From Citrobacter tructae (GTDB lineage: Bacteria; Pseudomonadota; Gammaproteobacteria; Enterobacterales; Enterobacteriaceae): 64,000 nt of DNA. The notes beneath the pieces are model-generated. The model did not search any database, was not told where the DNA came from, and worked only from the letters and a program-made list of their open reading frames with translations. A program made the translations under genes and the position numbers. The stretch spans positions 3,844,001-3,908,000 of the forward strand of contig NZ_CP038469.1 in NCBI RefSeq assembly GCF_004684345.1, given 5' to 3'. Below are positions 39,448 to 48,675 of the stretch, in pieces (within the stretch, counting starts at the first letter, position 1; each line of letters begins with the position of its first letter).

Positions 39448-40906
39448 ATTGTTGGTAAACGTAACGCCCTCGGAAACACGGGTGGCGTACATTGATGGCG
39501 GTATTCTGCAGGAAATTCATATTGAACGTGAGGCGCGACGCGGAATCGTAGGCAATATCTACAAAGGTCGTGTAAGTCGTGTACTTCCGGGTATGCAGGC
39601 GGCTTTTGTAGATATTGGACTGGATAAAGCCGCATTTCTTCACGCTTCAGACATCATGCCGCACACCGAATGTGTGGCAGGCGAAGAACAGAAGCAGTTC
39701 ACCGTTCGTGACATCTCCGAACTGGTACGCCAGGGCCAGGATCTGATGGTGCAGGTGGTCAAAGATCCGTTGGGTACGAAGGGCGCACGCCTGACGACGG
39801 ACATCACGCTGCCTTCCCGTTACCTTGTCTTTATGCCCGGAGCCTCGCACGTTGGGGTTTCTCAGCGTATCGAAAGTGAAACCGAGCGCGAACGCCTGAA
39901 AAAAGTGGTGGCGGATTACTGCGATGAGCAGGGCGGATTTATTATTCGCACGGCGGCAGAAGGTGTTTGCGAAGAAGATCTGGCTTCGGATGCCGCGTAC
40001 CTTAAGCGCGTCTGGACTAAAGTTATGGAGCGCAAAAAGCGCCCGCAAACGCGTTACCAGATGTACGGCGAGCTGGCGCTGGCGCAGCGCGTGTTGCGTG
40101 ATTTTGCTGACGCCCAGCTTGACAGGATCCGCGTGGATTCCCGCCTGACGTATGAAGCGTTGCTGGAGTTTACGGCAGAATACATCCCTGAGATGACCAG
40201 CAAGCTGGAACACTACAGTGGACGACAGCCCATTTTCGATCTCTTTGATGTTGAAAATGAAATTCAGCGTGCGCTAGAACGCAAGGTTGAGCTGAAATCC
40301 GGCGGCTATTTGATTATCGATCAAACCGAAGCCATGACCACCGTGGATATCAACACCGGTGCGTTTGTTGGACATCGTAATCTCGATGACACCATCTTTA
40401 ATACCAACATTGAAGCTACGCAGGCTATCGCGCGTCAGCTGCGTCTGCGTAACCTGGGCGGCATTATCATTATCGATTTTATCGACATGAGTAATGAAGA
40501 TCACCGCCGTCGGGTGCTGCATTCTCTGGAACAGGCGCTGAGTAAAGATCGTGTGAAAACCAGCATTAACGGCTTTTCACAGCTGGGGTTGGTGGAGATG
40601 ACGCGTAAGCGCACGCGTGAAAGCGTGGAGCATGTGCTGTGCAACGAGTGTCCGACCTGCCACGGACGTGGTACGGTCAAAACGGTCGAAACCGTATGCT
40701 ATGAAATTATGCGTGAGATTGTGCGCGTTCATCATGCTTATGACTCCGATCGTTTCCTGGTCTATGCTTCTCCGGCAGTGGCTGAAGCTCTGAAAGGTGA
40801 AGAGTCACACGCGTTGGCTGAAGTGGAAATCTTTGTCGGAAAACAGGTTAAAGTACAAATCGAACCGCTCTATAACCAGGAGCAGTTTGACGTCGTTATG
40901 ATGTAG
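39437..40906 (+). CDS. rng: Ribonuclease G
   Basis: RNase G makes endonucleolytic cuts, including maturation of the 16S 5' end and decay of some mRNAs. The MTAELLVNVTPSETR start gives 489 residues. An S1 RNA-binding domain (about residues 35-125) precedes the RNase E/G catalytic core, with metal-binding Asp in TTVDINTG and IIIDFIDM. The zinc-link is CNECPTCHGRG. It overlaps yhdE, completing the mre-yhdE-rng run. A REP element follows its stop. Confidence 0.97.
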   Translation: MTAELLVNVTPSETRVAYIDGGILQEIHIEREARRGIVGNIYKGRVSRVLPGMQAAFVDIGLDKAAFLHASDIMPHTECVAGEEQKQFTVRDISELVRQGQDLMVQVVKDPLGTKGARLTTDITLPSRYLVFMPGASHVGVSQRIESETERERLKKVVADYCDEQGGFIIRTAAEGVCEEDLASDAAYLKRVWTKVMERKKRPQTRYQMYGELALAQRVLRDFADAQLDRIRVDSRLTYEALLEFTAEYIPEMTSKLEHYSGRQPIFDLFDVENEIQRALERKVELKSGGYLIIDQTEAMTTVDINTGAFVGHRNLDDTIFNTNIEATQAIARQLRLRNLGGIIIIDFIDMSNEDHRRRVLHSLEQALSKDRVKTSINGFSQLGLVEMTRKRTRESVEHVLCNECPTCHGRGTVKTVETVCYEIMREIVRVHHAYDSDRFLVYASPAVAEALKGEESHALAEVEIFVGKQVKVQIEPLYNQEQFDVVMM

Positions 40907-40930
40907 TTAAACACCTGATGGCGATACCTT

Positions 40931-40967
40931 GTAGGCCGGATCAGGCGTTCACGCCGCCATCCGGCAA
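40931..40967. repeat. REP element between rng and yhdP
   Basis: The imperfect palindrome GTAGGCCGGATCAGGCGTTC then ACGCCGCCATCCGGCA matches the enterobacterial REP unit (GCCGGATGCGGCGTGAACGC... core). REPs stabilise upstream mRNA ends and bind gyrase or IHF. It lies just past rng. Confidence 0.85.
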
Positions 40968-41011
40968 AACGGTTTTTTGAGTCACATTTTTTGGCAGACA
41001 AGGAGAGAGGC

Positions 41012-44000
41012 GTGAGGCGATTGCCGGGGATTTTACTGCTCACTGGAGCCGCGCTCGTCGTCGTCGCAGCGCTGCTGGTCAGTGGTCTGCGCCTTGCGTT
41101 GCCGCATCTCGATAGCTGGCGTCCCACGATCCTTAGCAAGATTGAGTCAGCCACCGGCATGACCGTTTCTGCCAGCCAGCTTTCTGCCAACTGGCAAAGT
41201 TTTGGCCCCACCCTTGAAGCCCGCGATATCCACACTCAACTGAAAGACGGTGGCGAATTCTCGGTCAAACGCGTCACGCTGGCGCTGGATGTCTGGCAAA
41301 GCTTGCTGCACATGCGCTGGCAGTTTCGCGATCTCACCTTCTGGCAACTGCAGTTGCGCACCAATACTCCTATCCAGCGTAGCGACAATGACGACGGTGT
41401 TGAACCCGGGCGTGTCAGCGATCTGTTCCTGCGTCAGTTTGATCATTTTGATCTCCGCGATAGCCAAATCAGTTTCTTAACCCTTTCTGGTCAGCGTGCG
41501 GAACTGGCGATCCCTCAGCTTACCTGGCTGAACGGAAAAAACAGGCACCGCGCCGAAGGCCTGGTTAGTCTCTCCAGCCTGACCGGGCAGCACGGCATCA
41601 TGCAGGTGCGGATGGATCTACGTGATGACGAAGGGCTGTTGAATAATGGCCGGGTCTGGCTACAGGCTGACGACATCGACGTTAAACCGTGGCTGGGGAA
41701 ATGGATGCAGGATAACGTCGCACTGCAAACGGCGCGCTTTAGCCTGGAAGGGTGGATGACGCTCAGCAAAGGCGAAATCTCCAGTGGCGATGTCTGGCTG
41801 AAGAAAGGCGGAGCAAGCTGGAAAGGTGACAATAACACGCACACGCTGTCTGTTGATAACCTGACTGCGCATATTAGCCGTGAGCAGCCCGGTTGGGTGT
41901 TCGCGATCCCGGATACGCGCATCACGATGGATGACAAACCCTGGCCGAGTGGCGCACTCACCCTGGCCTGGATCCCCGAGCAGGAAGTGGGGGGCAAGAA
42001 TAGCAAGCGCAGCGATGAGCTACGTATTCGTGCCAGTAATCTCGAGTTAGCGGGGCTGGAAGGGCTGCGACCCATGGCGGCAAAGCTCTCTCCCGAATTG
42101 GGCGATATCTGGCGGGCCACGCAACCGAGCGGAAAAATAGATACGCTGGCGCTGGATATCCCGTTACAGGCGACAGAAAAAACGCGCTTCCAGTCCTCAT
42201 GGACCGATCTGGCCTGGAAACAGTGGAAGCTGTTACCAGGAGCCGAGCACTTCTCCGGTACGCTTGCCGGTAGCGTTGAAAACGGTGCGCTTACTGTCGC
42301 CATGAAGCAGGCAAAAATGCCGTATGAAACCGTCTTCCGTGCACCGCTGGAAATAGAAGATGGCGTAGCAACGTTAAGCTGGCTGAAGAATGACAAAGGT
42401 TTTCAGCTGGACGGGCGAAATATTGATGTTAAAGCAAAAGCCGTCCATGTGCGTGGCGGGTTTCGCTATCTGCAGCCAACAGGTGATGAGCCGTGGCTGG
42501 GCATTCTGGCGGGGATCAGCACCGACGACGGCTCTCAGGCCTGGCGCTATTTCCCGGAAAATCTGATGGGTAAAGACCTTGTTGACTACCTTAGTGGTGC
42601 GATTCAGGGCGGTGAAGCGGATAACGCCACGCTGGTGTACGGTGGGAACCCGCATCTGTTCCCGTACCTACACAATGAAGGGCAGTTTCAGGTACTGGTG
42701 CCGCTGCGCAATGCTAAGTTTGCTTTCCAGCCTGACTGGCCAGCGCTTACCAATCTCAACATTGAGCTGAACTTCATTAATAACGGCCTGTGGATGAAGA
42801 CAGACGGCGTCAATTTAGGTGGGGTAAGAGCCAGCAACCTGACGGCCAATATTCCCGACTACGCAAAAGAAAAGCTACTGATTGATTCCGACATCAATGG
42901 TCCGGGAAAGGCAGTCGGGCCGTATTTTGATGAGACACCGTTGAAGGATTCGCTGGGCGCTACGCTGGAGCAGCTCCAGATTGACGGCGATGTGAATGCT
43001 CGCTTACATCTGGATATCCCGCTTGATGGTTCGCTGGTGACCGCCAAAGGTGATGTCAACCTGCGTAATAACAGCCTGTTTATTAAGCCACTCGACAGTA
43101 CATTAAAGAATCTGAACGGCAAATTCAGCTTTATTAACGGCGATCTCAAGAGTGAGCCGATGACGGCCAACTGGTTTAATCAGCCGCTGAACGTCGACTT
43201 TTCCACCACCGAAGGCGCTAAAGCCTATCAGGTTGCCGTGAATATGGATGGCAACTGGCAGCCAACCCGCATGGGCATACTGCCTACGCAGGTGAATGAA
43301 GCCTTAAGCGGTAGCATGGCGTGGAACGGCAAAGTAGGTATCGATCTTCCATACCATGCTGGGGCGACCTACAACATCGAACTGAAAGGCGACCTGAAGA
43401 ATGTAAGCAGTCACTTACCTGCGCCGCTGAATAAGGTGGCCGGCGAGTCTCTGCCGTTAAACGTGAAGGCTGACGGCAACCTGCGCAGCTTCAATTTGAC
43501 TGGTAACGCGGGGAATAAAAACCACTTTAACAGCCACTGGCTACTGAACCAGAAACTGACCCTTGACCGTGCCATCTGGACATCGGAAAGCCGTACGGTA
43601 CCTGACTTACCCGAGCAGCAAGGCGTTGAACTCAATCTTCCGCCAATGGATGGTGCACAATGGCTGGCGTTGTTTAGCAAAGGCGCGGCGGACAACGTTG
43701 GCGCAAATGCGAACTTCCCGCAGCGTATAACGGTACGCACGCCGTCATTATCGCTGGGCGGCCAACAGTGGAACAATCTCAGCATTGTGTCTGAGCCTTC
43801 GTCGAATGGCAGCAAAGTGCAGGCGCAAGGGCGTGAGATCAACGCGACGCTAGCGATGCGCAATAACGCGCCGTGGCTGGCAAACGTGAAGTATCTCTAT
43901 TACAACCCGAGTGCTGCAAAATCCGCACCGAGCGCAACGTCTGCCTCGCCGTTTTCTACCATCAATAGCGTTAGCTTCCGTGGCTGGCCAGACGTTCAGT

Positions 44001-44812
44001 TACGCTGCGAAGAGTGCTGGATGTGGGGGCAGAAATACGGGCGTATTGACGCGGACGTCGCTATCAAGGGCGATACGCTGACCTTGAGTAATGGGCTGCT
44101 GGATACGGGTTTTGCCAGACTGACCGTTGACGGTGAATGGGTTAACGCGCCGGGTAATGAGCGTACGTCGCTGAAGGGAAAACTGAACGGCAATAAAATA
44201 GACTCTGCTGCCGGTTTCTTTGGCGTATCGACCCCGATCCGCAACTCCTCATTCAACGTCGAGTACGATTTGCACTGGCGTAACCCGCCCTGGGATCCGG
44301 ATGAAGCATCTCTGAATGGTATTTTGCGTACCCGTCTGGGCAAAGGTGAACTTACTGAACTCAGTACCGGACATGCTGGACAGTTGCTGCGCCTGCTGAG
44401 CTTTGATGCGCTGCTACGCAAACTGCGTTTCGATTTTAGCGATACGTTTAGCGAAGGCTTCTATTTTGACTCCATTCGCAGCACGGCGTGGATCAAAGAT
44501 GGCGTGATGCATACTGACGATACGCTGGTGGATGGTCTGGAAGCCGATATCGCCATGAAAGGCTCGGTGAATCTGGTGCGCCGTGAACTGAATATGGAAG
44601 CCGTGGTGGCGCCGGAAATTTCTGCCACCGTAGGGGTGGCTGCCGCGTTTGCCGTCAACCCGATTGTCGGCGCGGCGGTGTTTGCCGCCAGTAAAGTTCT
44701 GGGACCGCTGTGGAGCAAAGTCTCGATTCTGCGCTATCGCATAACCGGCCCGGTTGATAAACCGCAGATTAACGAAGTTCTGCGTCAGCCGCGTAAAGAA
44801 AGCCAGCAATGA
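41012..44812 (+). CDS. yhdP: AsmA-like phospholipid transport protein YhdP
   Basis: YhdP is a large inner-membrane-anchored periplasmic protein that, with TamB and YdbH, carries phospholipids to the outer membrane and supports its barrier. The GTG start after AGGAGAG gives 1266 residues, the E. coli length. One N-terminal anchor (about residues 5-28) is followed by a long beta-groove of repeating chorein-type units. A C-terminal AsmA domain includes ATVGVAAAFAVNPIVGAAVF. It is followed by tldD, 75 bases on. Confidence 0.95.
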   Translation: MRRLPGILLLTGAALVVVAALLVSGLRLALPHLDSWRPTILSKIESATGMTVSASQLSANWQSFGPTLEARDIHTQLKDGGEFSVKRVTLALDVWQSLLHMRWQFRDLTFWQLQLRTNTPIQRSDNDDGVEPGRVSDLFLRQFDHFDLRDSQISFLTLSGQRAELAIPQLTWLNGKNRHRAEGLVSLSSLTGQHGIMQVRMDLRDDEGLLNNGRVWLQADDIDVKPWLGKWMQDNVALQTARFSLEGWMTLSKGEISSGDVWLKKGGASWKGDNNTHTLSVDNLTAHISREQPGWVFAIPDTRITMDDKPWPSGALTLAWIPEQEVGGKNSKRSDELRIRASNLELAGLEGLRPMAAKLSPELGDIWRATQPSGKIDTLALDIPLQATEKTRFQSSWTDLAWKQWKLLPGAEHFSGTLAGSVENGALTVAMKQAKMPYETVFRAPLEIEDGVATLSWLKNDKGFQLDGRNIDVKAKAVHVRGGFRYLQPTGDEPWLGILAGISTDDGSQAWRYFPENLMGKDLVDYLSGAIQGGEADNATLVYGGNPHLFPYLHNEGQFQVLVPLRNAKFAFQPDWPALTNLNIELNFINNGLWMKTDGVNLGGVRASNLTANIPDYAKEKLLIDSDINGPGKAVGPYFDETPLKDSLGATLEQLQIDGDVNARLHLDIPLDGSLVTAKGDVNLRNNSLFIKPLDSTLKNLNGKFSFINGDLKSEPMTANWFNQPLNVDFSTTEGAKAYQVAVNMDGNWQPTRMGILPTQVNEALSGSMAWNGKVGIDLPYHAGATYNIELKGDLKNVSSHLPAPLNKVAGESLPLNVKADGNLRSFNLTGNAGNKNHFNSHWLLNQKLTLDRAIWTSESRTVPDLPEQQGVELNLPPMDGAQWLALFSKGAADNVGANANFPQRITVRTPSLSLGGQQWNNLSIVSEPSSNGSKVQAQGREINATLAMRNNAPWLANVKYLYYNPSAAKSAPSATSASPFSTINSVSFRGWPDVQLRCEECWMWGQKYGRIDADVAIKGDTLTLSNGLLDTGFARLTVDGEWVNAPGNERTSLKGKLNGNKIDSAAGFFGVSTPIRNSSFNVEYDLHWRNPPWDPDEASLNGILRTRLGKGELTELSTGHAGQLLRLLSFDALLRKLRFDFSDTFSEGFYFDSIRSTAWIKDGVMHTDDTLVDGLEADIAMKGSVNLVRRELNMEAVVAPEISATVGVAAAFAVNPIVGAAVFAASKVLGPLWSKVSILRYRITGPVDKPQINEVLRQPRKESQQ

Positions 44813-44887
44813 TTTGACGGGGGCGAGTAATTGCCCCAATCTCACTACATAGATCTTCTACCGCAGTAACTAATGAGTAGCAAAACG

Positions 44888-46333
44888 ATGAGTCTGAACC
44901 TGGTAAGTGAACAATTGCTAGCGGCGAATGGCCTGAAACATCAGGATCTGTTTGCCATTCTGGGCCAACTGGCCGAACGCCGTCTTGATTACGGCGATCT
45001 CTATTTTCAGTCGAGCTATCACGAATCCTGGGTTTTAGAAGACCGCATCATTAAAGATGGTTCTTACAACATCGATCAGGGCGTTGGTGTGCGTGCTATC
45101 AGCGGTGAAAAAACAGGCTTTGCCTACGCAGACCAGATTAGCCTGTTGGCGCTGGAGCAAAGCGCTCATGCCGCCCGTACTATCGTGCGTGACAACGGTG
45201 ATGGCAAAGTCAAAACGCTGGGAGCGGTTGAGCATCAGGCGCTCTACACCTCGGTTGATCCGTTGCAAAGTATGAGCCGTGAAGAGAAGCTGGATATTCT
45301 GCGCCGCGTTGATAACGTGGCACGTGCCGCCGACAAGCGTGTGCAGGAAGTGACCGCCAGCCTGACCGGTGTTTATGAGCTGATTCTGGTTGCTGCGACT
45401 GACGGCACGCTGGCGGCCGATGTTCGCCCTCTGGTGCGCCTGTCCGTTAGCGTGCAGGTTGAAGACGACGGCAAACGTGAACGTGGCGCCAGCGGCGGCG
45501 GTGGTCGTTTTGGCTATGACTATTTCCTTGGCGATCTTGACGGCGAAGTACGTGCTGACGCGTGGGCGAAAGAAGCGGTGCGCATGGCGCTGGTGAATCT
45601 CTCTGCGGTAGCCGCTCCGGCAGGTGCTCTGCCGGTAGTGCTGGGCGCAGGCTGGCCGGGCGTGCTGCTGCACGAAGCGGTAGGTCATGGTCTGGAAGGC
45701 GACTTTAACCGTCGTGGGACGTCGGTATTTAGCGGTCATATGGGTGAGCTGGTGGCATCAGAACTGTGCACCATCGTGGATGACGGTACGATGGTAGACC
45801 GCCGTGGCTCAGTGGCTATTGATGACGAAGGTACGCCAGGTCAGTACAACGTCCTGATTGAAAACGGTATTCTGAAAGGCTACATGCAGGACAAGCTGAA
45901 CGCGCGTCTGATGGGCGTGGCGCCGACCGGTAACGGACGTCGCGAATCTTACGCGCATTTGCCGATGCCGCGTATGACCAACACCTATATGCTGCCGGGA
46001 AAATCCACGCCGCAGGAAATTATCGAATCTGTCGAATACGGTATTTATGCACCGAACTTTGGCGGCGGTCAGGTGGACATCACGTCCGGGAAGTTTGTGT
46101 TCTCAACTTCTGAAGCGTATCTGATTGAAAACGGTAAAGTGACCAAGCCGGTGAAAGGCGCGACGCTGATCGGCTCCGGCATTGAAGCGATGCAGCAGGT
46201 TTCGATGGTGGGCAACGACCTGAAACTGGATAACGGCGTCGGCGTTTGCGGTAAAGAAGGGCAGAGCCTGCCGGTAGGCGTGGGTCAGCCGACGCTGAAG
46301 GTGGATAGCCTTACCGTAGGCGGTACCGCGTAA
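44888..46333 (+). CDS. tldD: Metalloprotease subunit TldD
   Basis: TldD pairs with TldE/PmbA as a zinc protease that trims microcin B17 precursor and degrades the antitoxin CcdA. The MSLNLVSEQLLAANGL start gives 481 residues, as in E. coli; five upstream codons are not favoured. The zinc-binding HEAVGHGLEGD lies near residue 260. Glycine-rich segments RERGASGGGGRFGYD near residue 200 and FGGGQVDITSGKF near residue 400 are family features. A REP follows. Confidence 0.97.
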   Translation: MSLNLVSEQLLAANGLKHQDLFAILGQLAERRLDYGDLYFQSSYHESWVLEDRIIKDGSYNIDQGVGVRAISGEKTGFAYADQISLLALEQSAHAARTIVRDNGDGKVKTLGAVEHQALYTSVDPLQSMSREEKLDILRRVDNVARAADKRVQEVTASLTGVYELILVAATDGTLAADVRPLVRLSVSVQVEDDGKRERGASGGGGRFGYDYFLGDLDGEVRADAWAKEAVRMALVNLSAVAAPAGALPVVLGAGWPGVLLHEAVGHGLEGDFNRRGTSVFSGHMGELVASELCTIVDDGTMVDRRGSVAIDDEGTPGQYNVLIENGILKGYMQDKLNARLMGVAPTGNGRRESYAHLPMPRMTNTYMLPGKSTPQEIIESVEYGIYAPNFGGGQVDITSGKFVFSTSEAYLIENGKVTKPVKGATLIGSGIEAMQQVSMVGNDLKLDNGVGVCGKEGQSLPVGVGQPTLKVDSLTVGGTA

Positions 46334-46347
46334 TATTATGATGTTGG

Positions 46348-46405
46348 CCCGATAAGCGCATCGGGCATCTTGCCGGATACGGTGTAAACGCCTTGTCCGG
46401 CCTAC
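46348..46405. repeat. REP/BIME repeat after tldD
   Basis: Two linked palindromes are present: CCCGATAAGCGCATCGGG (46348-46365), and a REP unit running from GCCGGATACGGTGTAAACGC to TTGTCCGGCCTACA. It lies between the convergent ends of tldD and aaeR and probably protects both transcripts. Confidence 0.8.
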
Positions 46406-46412
46406 AATCTCT

Positions 46413-47342
46413 CTATTTTTCTTTGCCCCTGCCGTACATCCCCTGAAACAACTGCGCCACGTCGACAAAATAGTCTGTCAGATAGTTAATCACCACCTGC
46501 ACCTTGAGCGGCAGCTTGTCTTTTTCGGTATACAGCGCGTAAACCGGGCGCGGATCTGACTGGTAGCGGGGCAGGAGGATCTCCACTTCACCATGGTTGA
46601 TCTCATTGATCACCCACATCAGCGGGACATAGGCAATACCCGCACCCGCAGCCAGCCAGCGAACTAGCGTCATTGGATCGTTAGTCACGAAGCGTCCCTG
46701 TGGGATCAGACGGGTAGAGATCCCCTCTGGGGCGATTAGCTCAAATTCATTATCCGGGCGAACGCTGTATTCGAGCCATGAATGGTTGCTGAGATCGGCG
46801 GGTTTTTCCGGGATGCCAAACTGGGCGAGGTAACTTTTCGCGGCACAAACCACCATCGGCATGGTCCCCAGACGACGCGAAAAAAGGCTGGAATCTTGTA
46901 GCGCACCAACGCGGATAACCACGTCCAGACCGTCGGCAATTAAATCCGGGGCCGGGATGCCGGTGACCAGATTGACCGCCAGTCCGGGATACTCTTTCAG
47001 CATTTTTGCGGTCAGTCCGGCGAGGACATTTTGTGCCATGGTTGAAGAACAGCCGATCCGTAGCGTACCGATCGGCGTGTTGTTAAACGCATAAAGCTGC
47101 TCGTGAACGTCCTGCACTTCGTGCAGCATGCGACGGCAGCCCTGATAATAAATTTTTCCGGCCTCGGTCAGCCCAATGCTACGTGTGCTGCGGTTTAGCA
47201 GCTTAACCTGCAGTTCATCTTCCAGTTTTGATACCGTCTGGCTTATCGATGAAACGCTCATTTGCAGCTGTCTGGCTGCGGCGGTGAAGGAGCCAAATTC
47301 GACGACTTTGGCGAACACCGACATACGTTTTAATCGTTCCAT
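46413..47342 (-). CDS. aaeR: LysR-type regulator AaeR
   Basis: AaeR activates the divergent aaeXAB efflux operon in response to hydroxylated aromatic carboxylates. The 309-residue protein has an N-terminal winged helix (FTAAARQLQMSVSSISQTVSKLEDEL) and a C-terminal periplasmic-binding-like effector domain. A basic C-terminal GRGKEK tail ends it. It is separated from aaeX by 184 bases holding both promoters. Confidence 0.94.
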   Translation of the reverse strand: MERLKRMSVFAKVVEFGSFTAAARQLQMSVSSISQTVSKLEDELQVKLLNRSTRSIGLTEAGKIYYQGCRRMLHEVQDVHEQLYAFNNTPIGTLRIGCSSTMAQNVLAGLTAKMLKEYPGLAVNLVTGIPAPDLIADGLDVVIRVGALQDSSLFSRRLGTMPMVVCAAKSYLAQFGIPEKPADLSNHSWLEYSVRPDNEFELIAPEGISTRLIPQGRFVTNDPMTLVRWLAAGAGIAYVPLMWVINEINHGEVEILLPRYQSDPRPVYALYTEKDKLPLKVQVVINYLTDYFVDVAQLFQGMYGRGKEK

Positions 47343-47526
47343 TGTTCACTCTGGCTTAAAAGTGATTTAGATCACATAATATAGATAACAGCATAACAGT
47401 TACGCTAATATATTATTATTCAAATAACAGCTATGTCGCTCTCGCCTGGCTCATCCTTGCCCTTCTCTGCGGTGACATACGCTCAATAATCGATCGCCTG
47501 CATTCTCTTAAGCTACCAAGGTCAAC
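47343..47526. promoter_or_regulatory. aaeR-aaeX divergent control region with CRP-like site
   Basis: AAGTGATTTAGATCACATAA is centred near 47368. It matches the CRP consensus halves GTGA-N6-TCAC on both sides. LysR-type binding sequences (T-N11-A) are expected around the AT-rich centre (47395-47420) but I cannot assign one with confidence. Confidence 0.6.
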
Positions 47527-47730
47527 ATGAGTCTCTTTCCCGTTATCGTGGTGTTTGGTCTTTCCTTCCCACCGATTTTTTTCGAATTGCTTTTGTCACT
47601 GGCGATTTTCTGGCTGGTGCGCCGGGTGCTGGTTCCAACTGGCATCTATGATTTTGTCTGGCATCCGGCTCTGTTTAACACCGCGCTGTATTGCTGTTTG
47701 TTCTATCTAATAACGCGTCTGTTCGTTTGA
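47527..47730 (+). CDS. aaeX: Small membrane protein AaeX
   Basis: AaeX is a 67-residue protein with two hydrophobic spans (about residues 5-30 and 46-64), belonging to the DUF1656 family. It is the first gene of the aromatic-acid efflux operon. Its role with AaeA and AaeB is not settled. It ends seven bases before aaeA. Confidence 0.93.
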   Translation: MSLFPVIVVFGLSFPPIFFELLLSLAIFWLVRRVLVPTGIYDFVWHPALFNTALYCCLFYLITRLFV

Positions 47731-47737
47731 GGTTGAA

Positions 47738-48670
47738 GTGAAAACACTAACAAGAAAACTCTCCCGTACGGCCATTACCGTGATACTGGTCATTCTGGCC
47801 TTCATTGCCATTTTCCGCGCATGGGTGTTCTACACCGAGTCGCCGTGGACGCGTGATGCGCGCTTTAGTGCCGAAGTCGTCGCTATCGCACCGGATGTCG
47901 CGGGTCTTATCACCAACGTTAACGTGCATGATAACCAACTGGTGAAAAAGGATCAGGTCCTGTTCACTATCGACCAACCGCGCTATAAAAAAGCCCTTGA
48001 ACAAGCCGAAGCGGACGTCGCCTATTATCAGGTTCTGGCACAGGAAAAACGTCAGGAGGCGGGACGTCGTAACCGTCTTGGCGTTCAGGCCATGTCCCGC
48101 GAAGAGATTGATCAGTCGAATAACGTGCTACAAACCGTATTACATCAGCTTGCGAAGGCGCAGGCGACCCGCGATCTTGCAAAACTCGATCTCGAACGTA
48201 CGGTCATCCGTGCACCAGCCGACGGTTGGGTGACTAACCTTAACGTCTATTCCGGTGAATTTATTACCCGTGGCTCTACTGCAGTGGCGCTGGTCAAACA
48301 ACACTCCTTCTACGTGTTGGCTTATATGGAAGAAACTAAGCTTGAAGGCGTGCGTCCGGGTTATCGCGCCGAAATTACGCCGCTTGGCAGCAATAAGGTC
48401 TTGAAAGGTAGCGTAGATAGCGTGGCGGCGGGCGTAACGAATGCCAGCAGCACGCAGGATGCAAAAGGCATGGCGACCATTGACTCCAACCTTGAATGGG
48501 TTCGACTGGCGCAGCGTGTGCCGGTGCGCATCCGTCTTGATGACCAGCAGGGAACCCTATGGCCAGCCGGTACTACGGCGACCGTGGTCATCACCGGTAA
48601 GCAAGATCGCGATGCCAGCCAGGAATCCTTCTTCCGTAAAATGGCGCACCGTCTGCGCGAGTTTGGTTAA
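47738..48670 (+). CDS. aaeA: Aromatic carboxylic acid efflux adaptor AaeA
   Basis: AaeA is the membrane-fusion protein that partners AaeB in exporting p-hydroxybenzoate. The start is GTG. The 310-residue protein has an N-terminal membrane anchor (residues 12-30), a lipoyl motif pair (VAGLITNVNVHDNQLVKKDQVLF and VIRAPADGWVTNLNV), an intervening coiled coil and beta-barrel. There is no lipobox. AaeB follows five bases later. Confidence 0.95.
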   Translation: MKTLTRKLSRTAITVILVILAFIAIFRAWVFYTESPWTRDARFSAEVVAIAPDVAGLITNVNVHDNQLVKKDQVLFTIDQPRYKKALEQAEADVAYYQVLAQEKRQEAGRRNRLGVQAMSREEIDQSNNVLQTVLHQLAKAQATRDLAKLDLERTVIRAPADGWVTNLNVYSGEFITRGSTAVALVKQHSFYVLAYMEETKLEGVRPGYRAEITPLGSNKVLKGSVDSVAAGVTNASSTQDAKGMATIDSNLEWVRLAQRVPVRIRLDDQQGTLWPAGTTATVVITGKQDRDASQESFFRKMAHRLREFG

Positions 48671-48675
48671 TCACG

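Noticed and set aside
41515..42396. A 293-codon open frame antisense to yhdP
   Set aside because: Ser/Arg-rich composition typical of antisense frames; no recognisable domain; fully inside yhdP.
45035..45739. A 234-codon open frame antisense to tldD
   Set aside because: No recognisable fold and lies wholly inside the conserved tldD gene.
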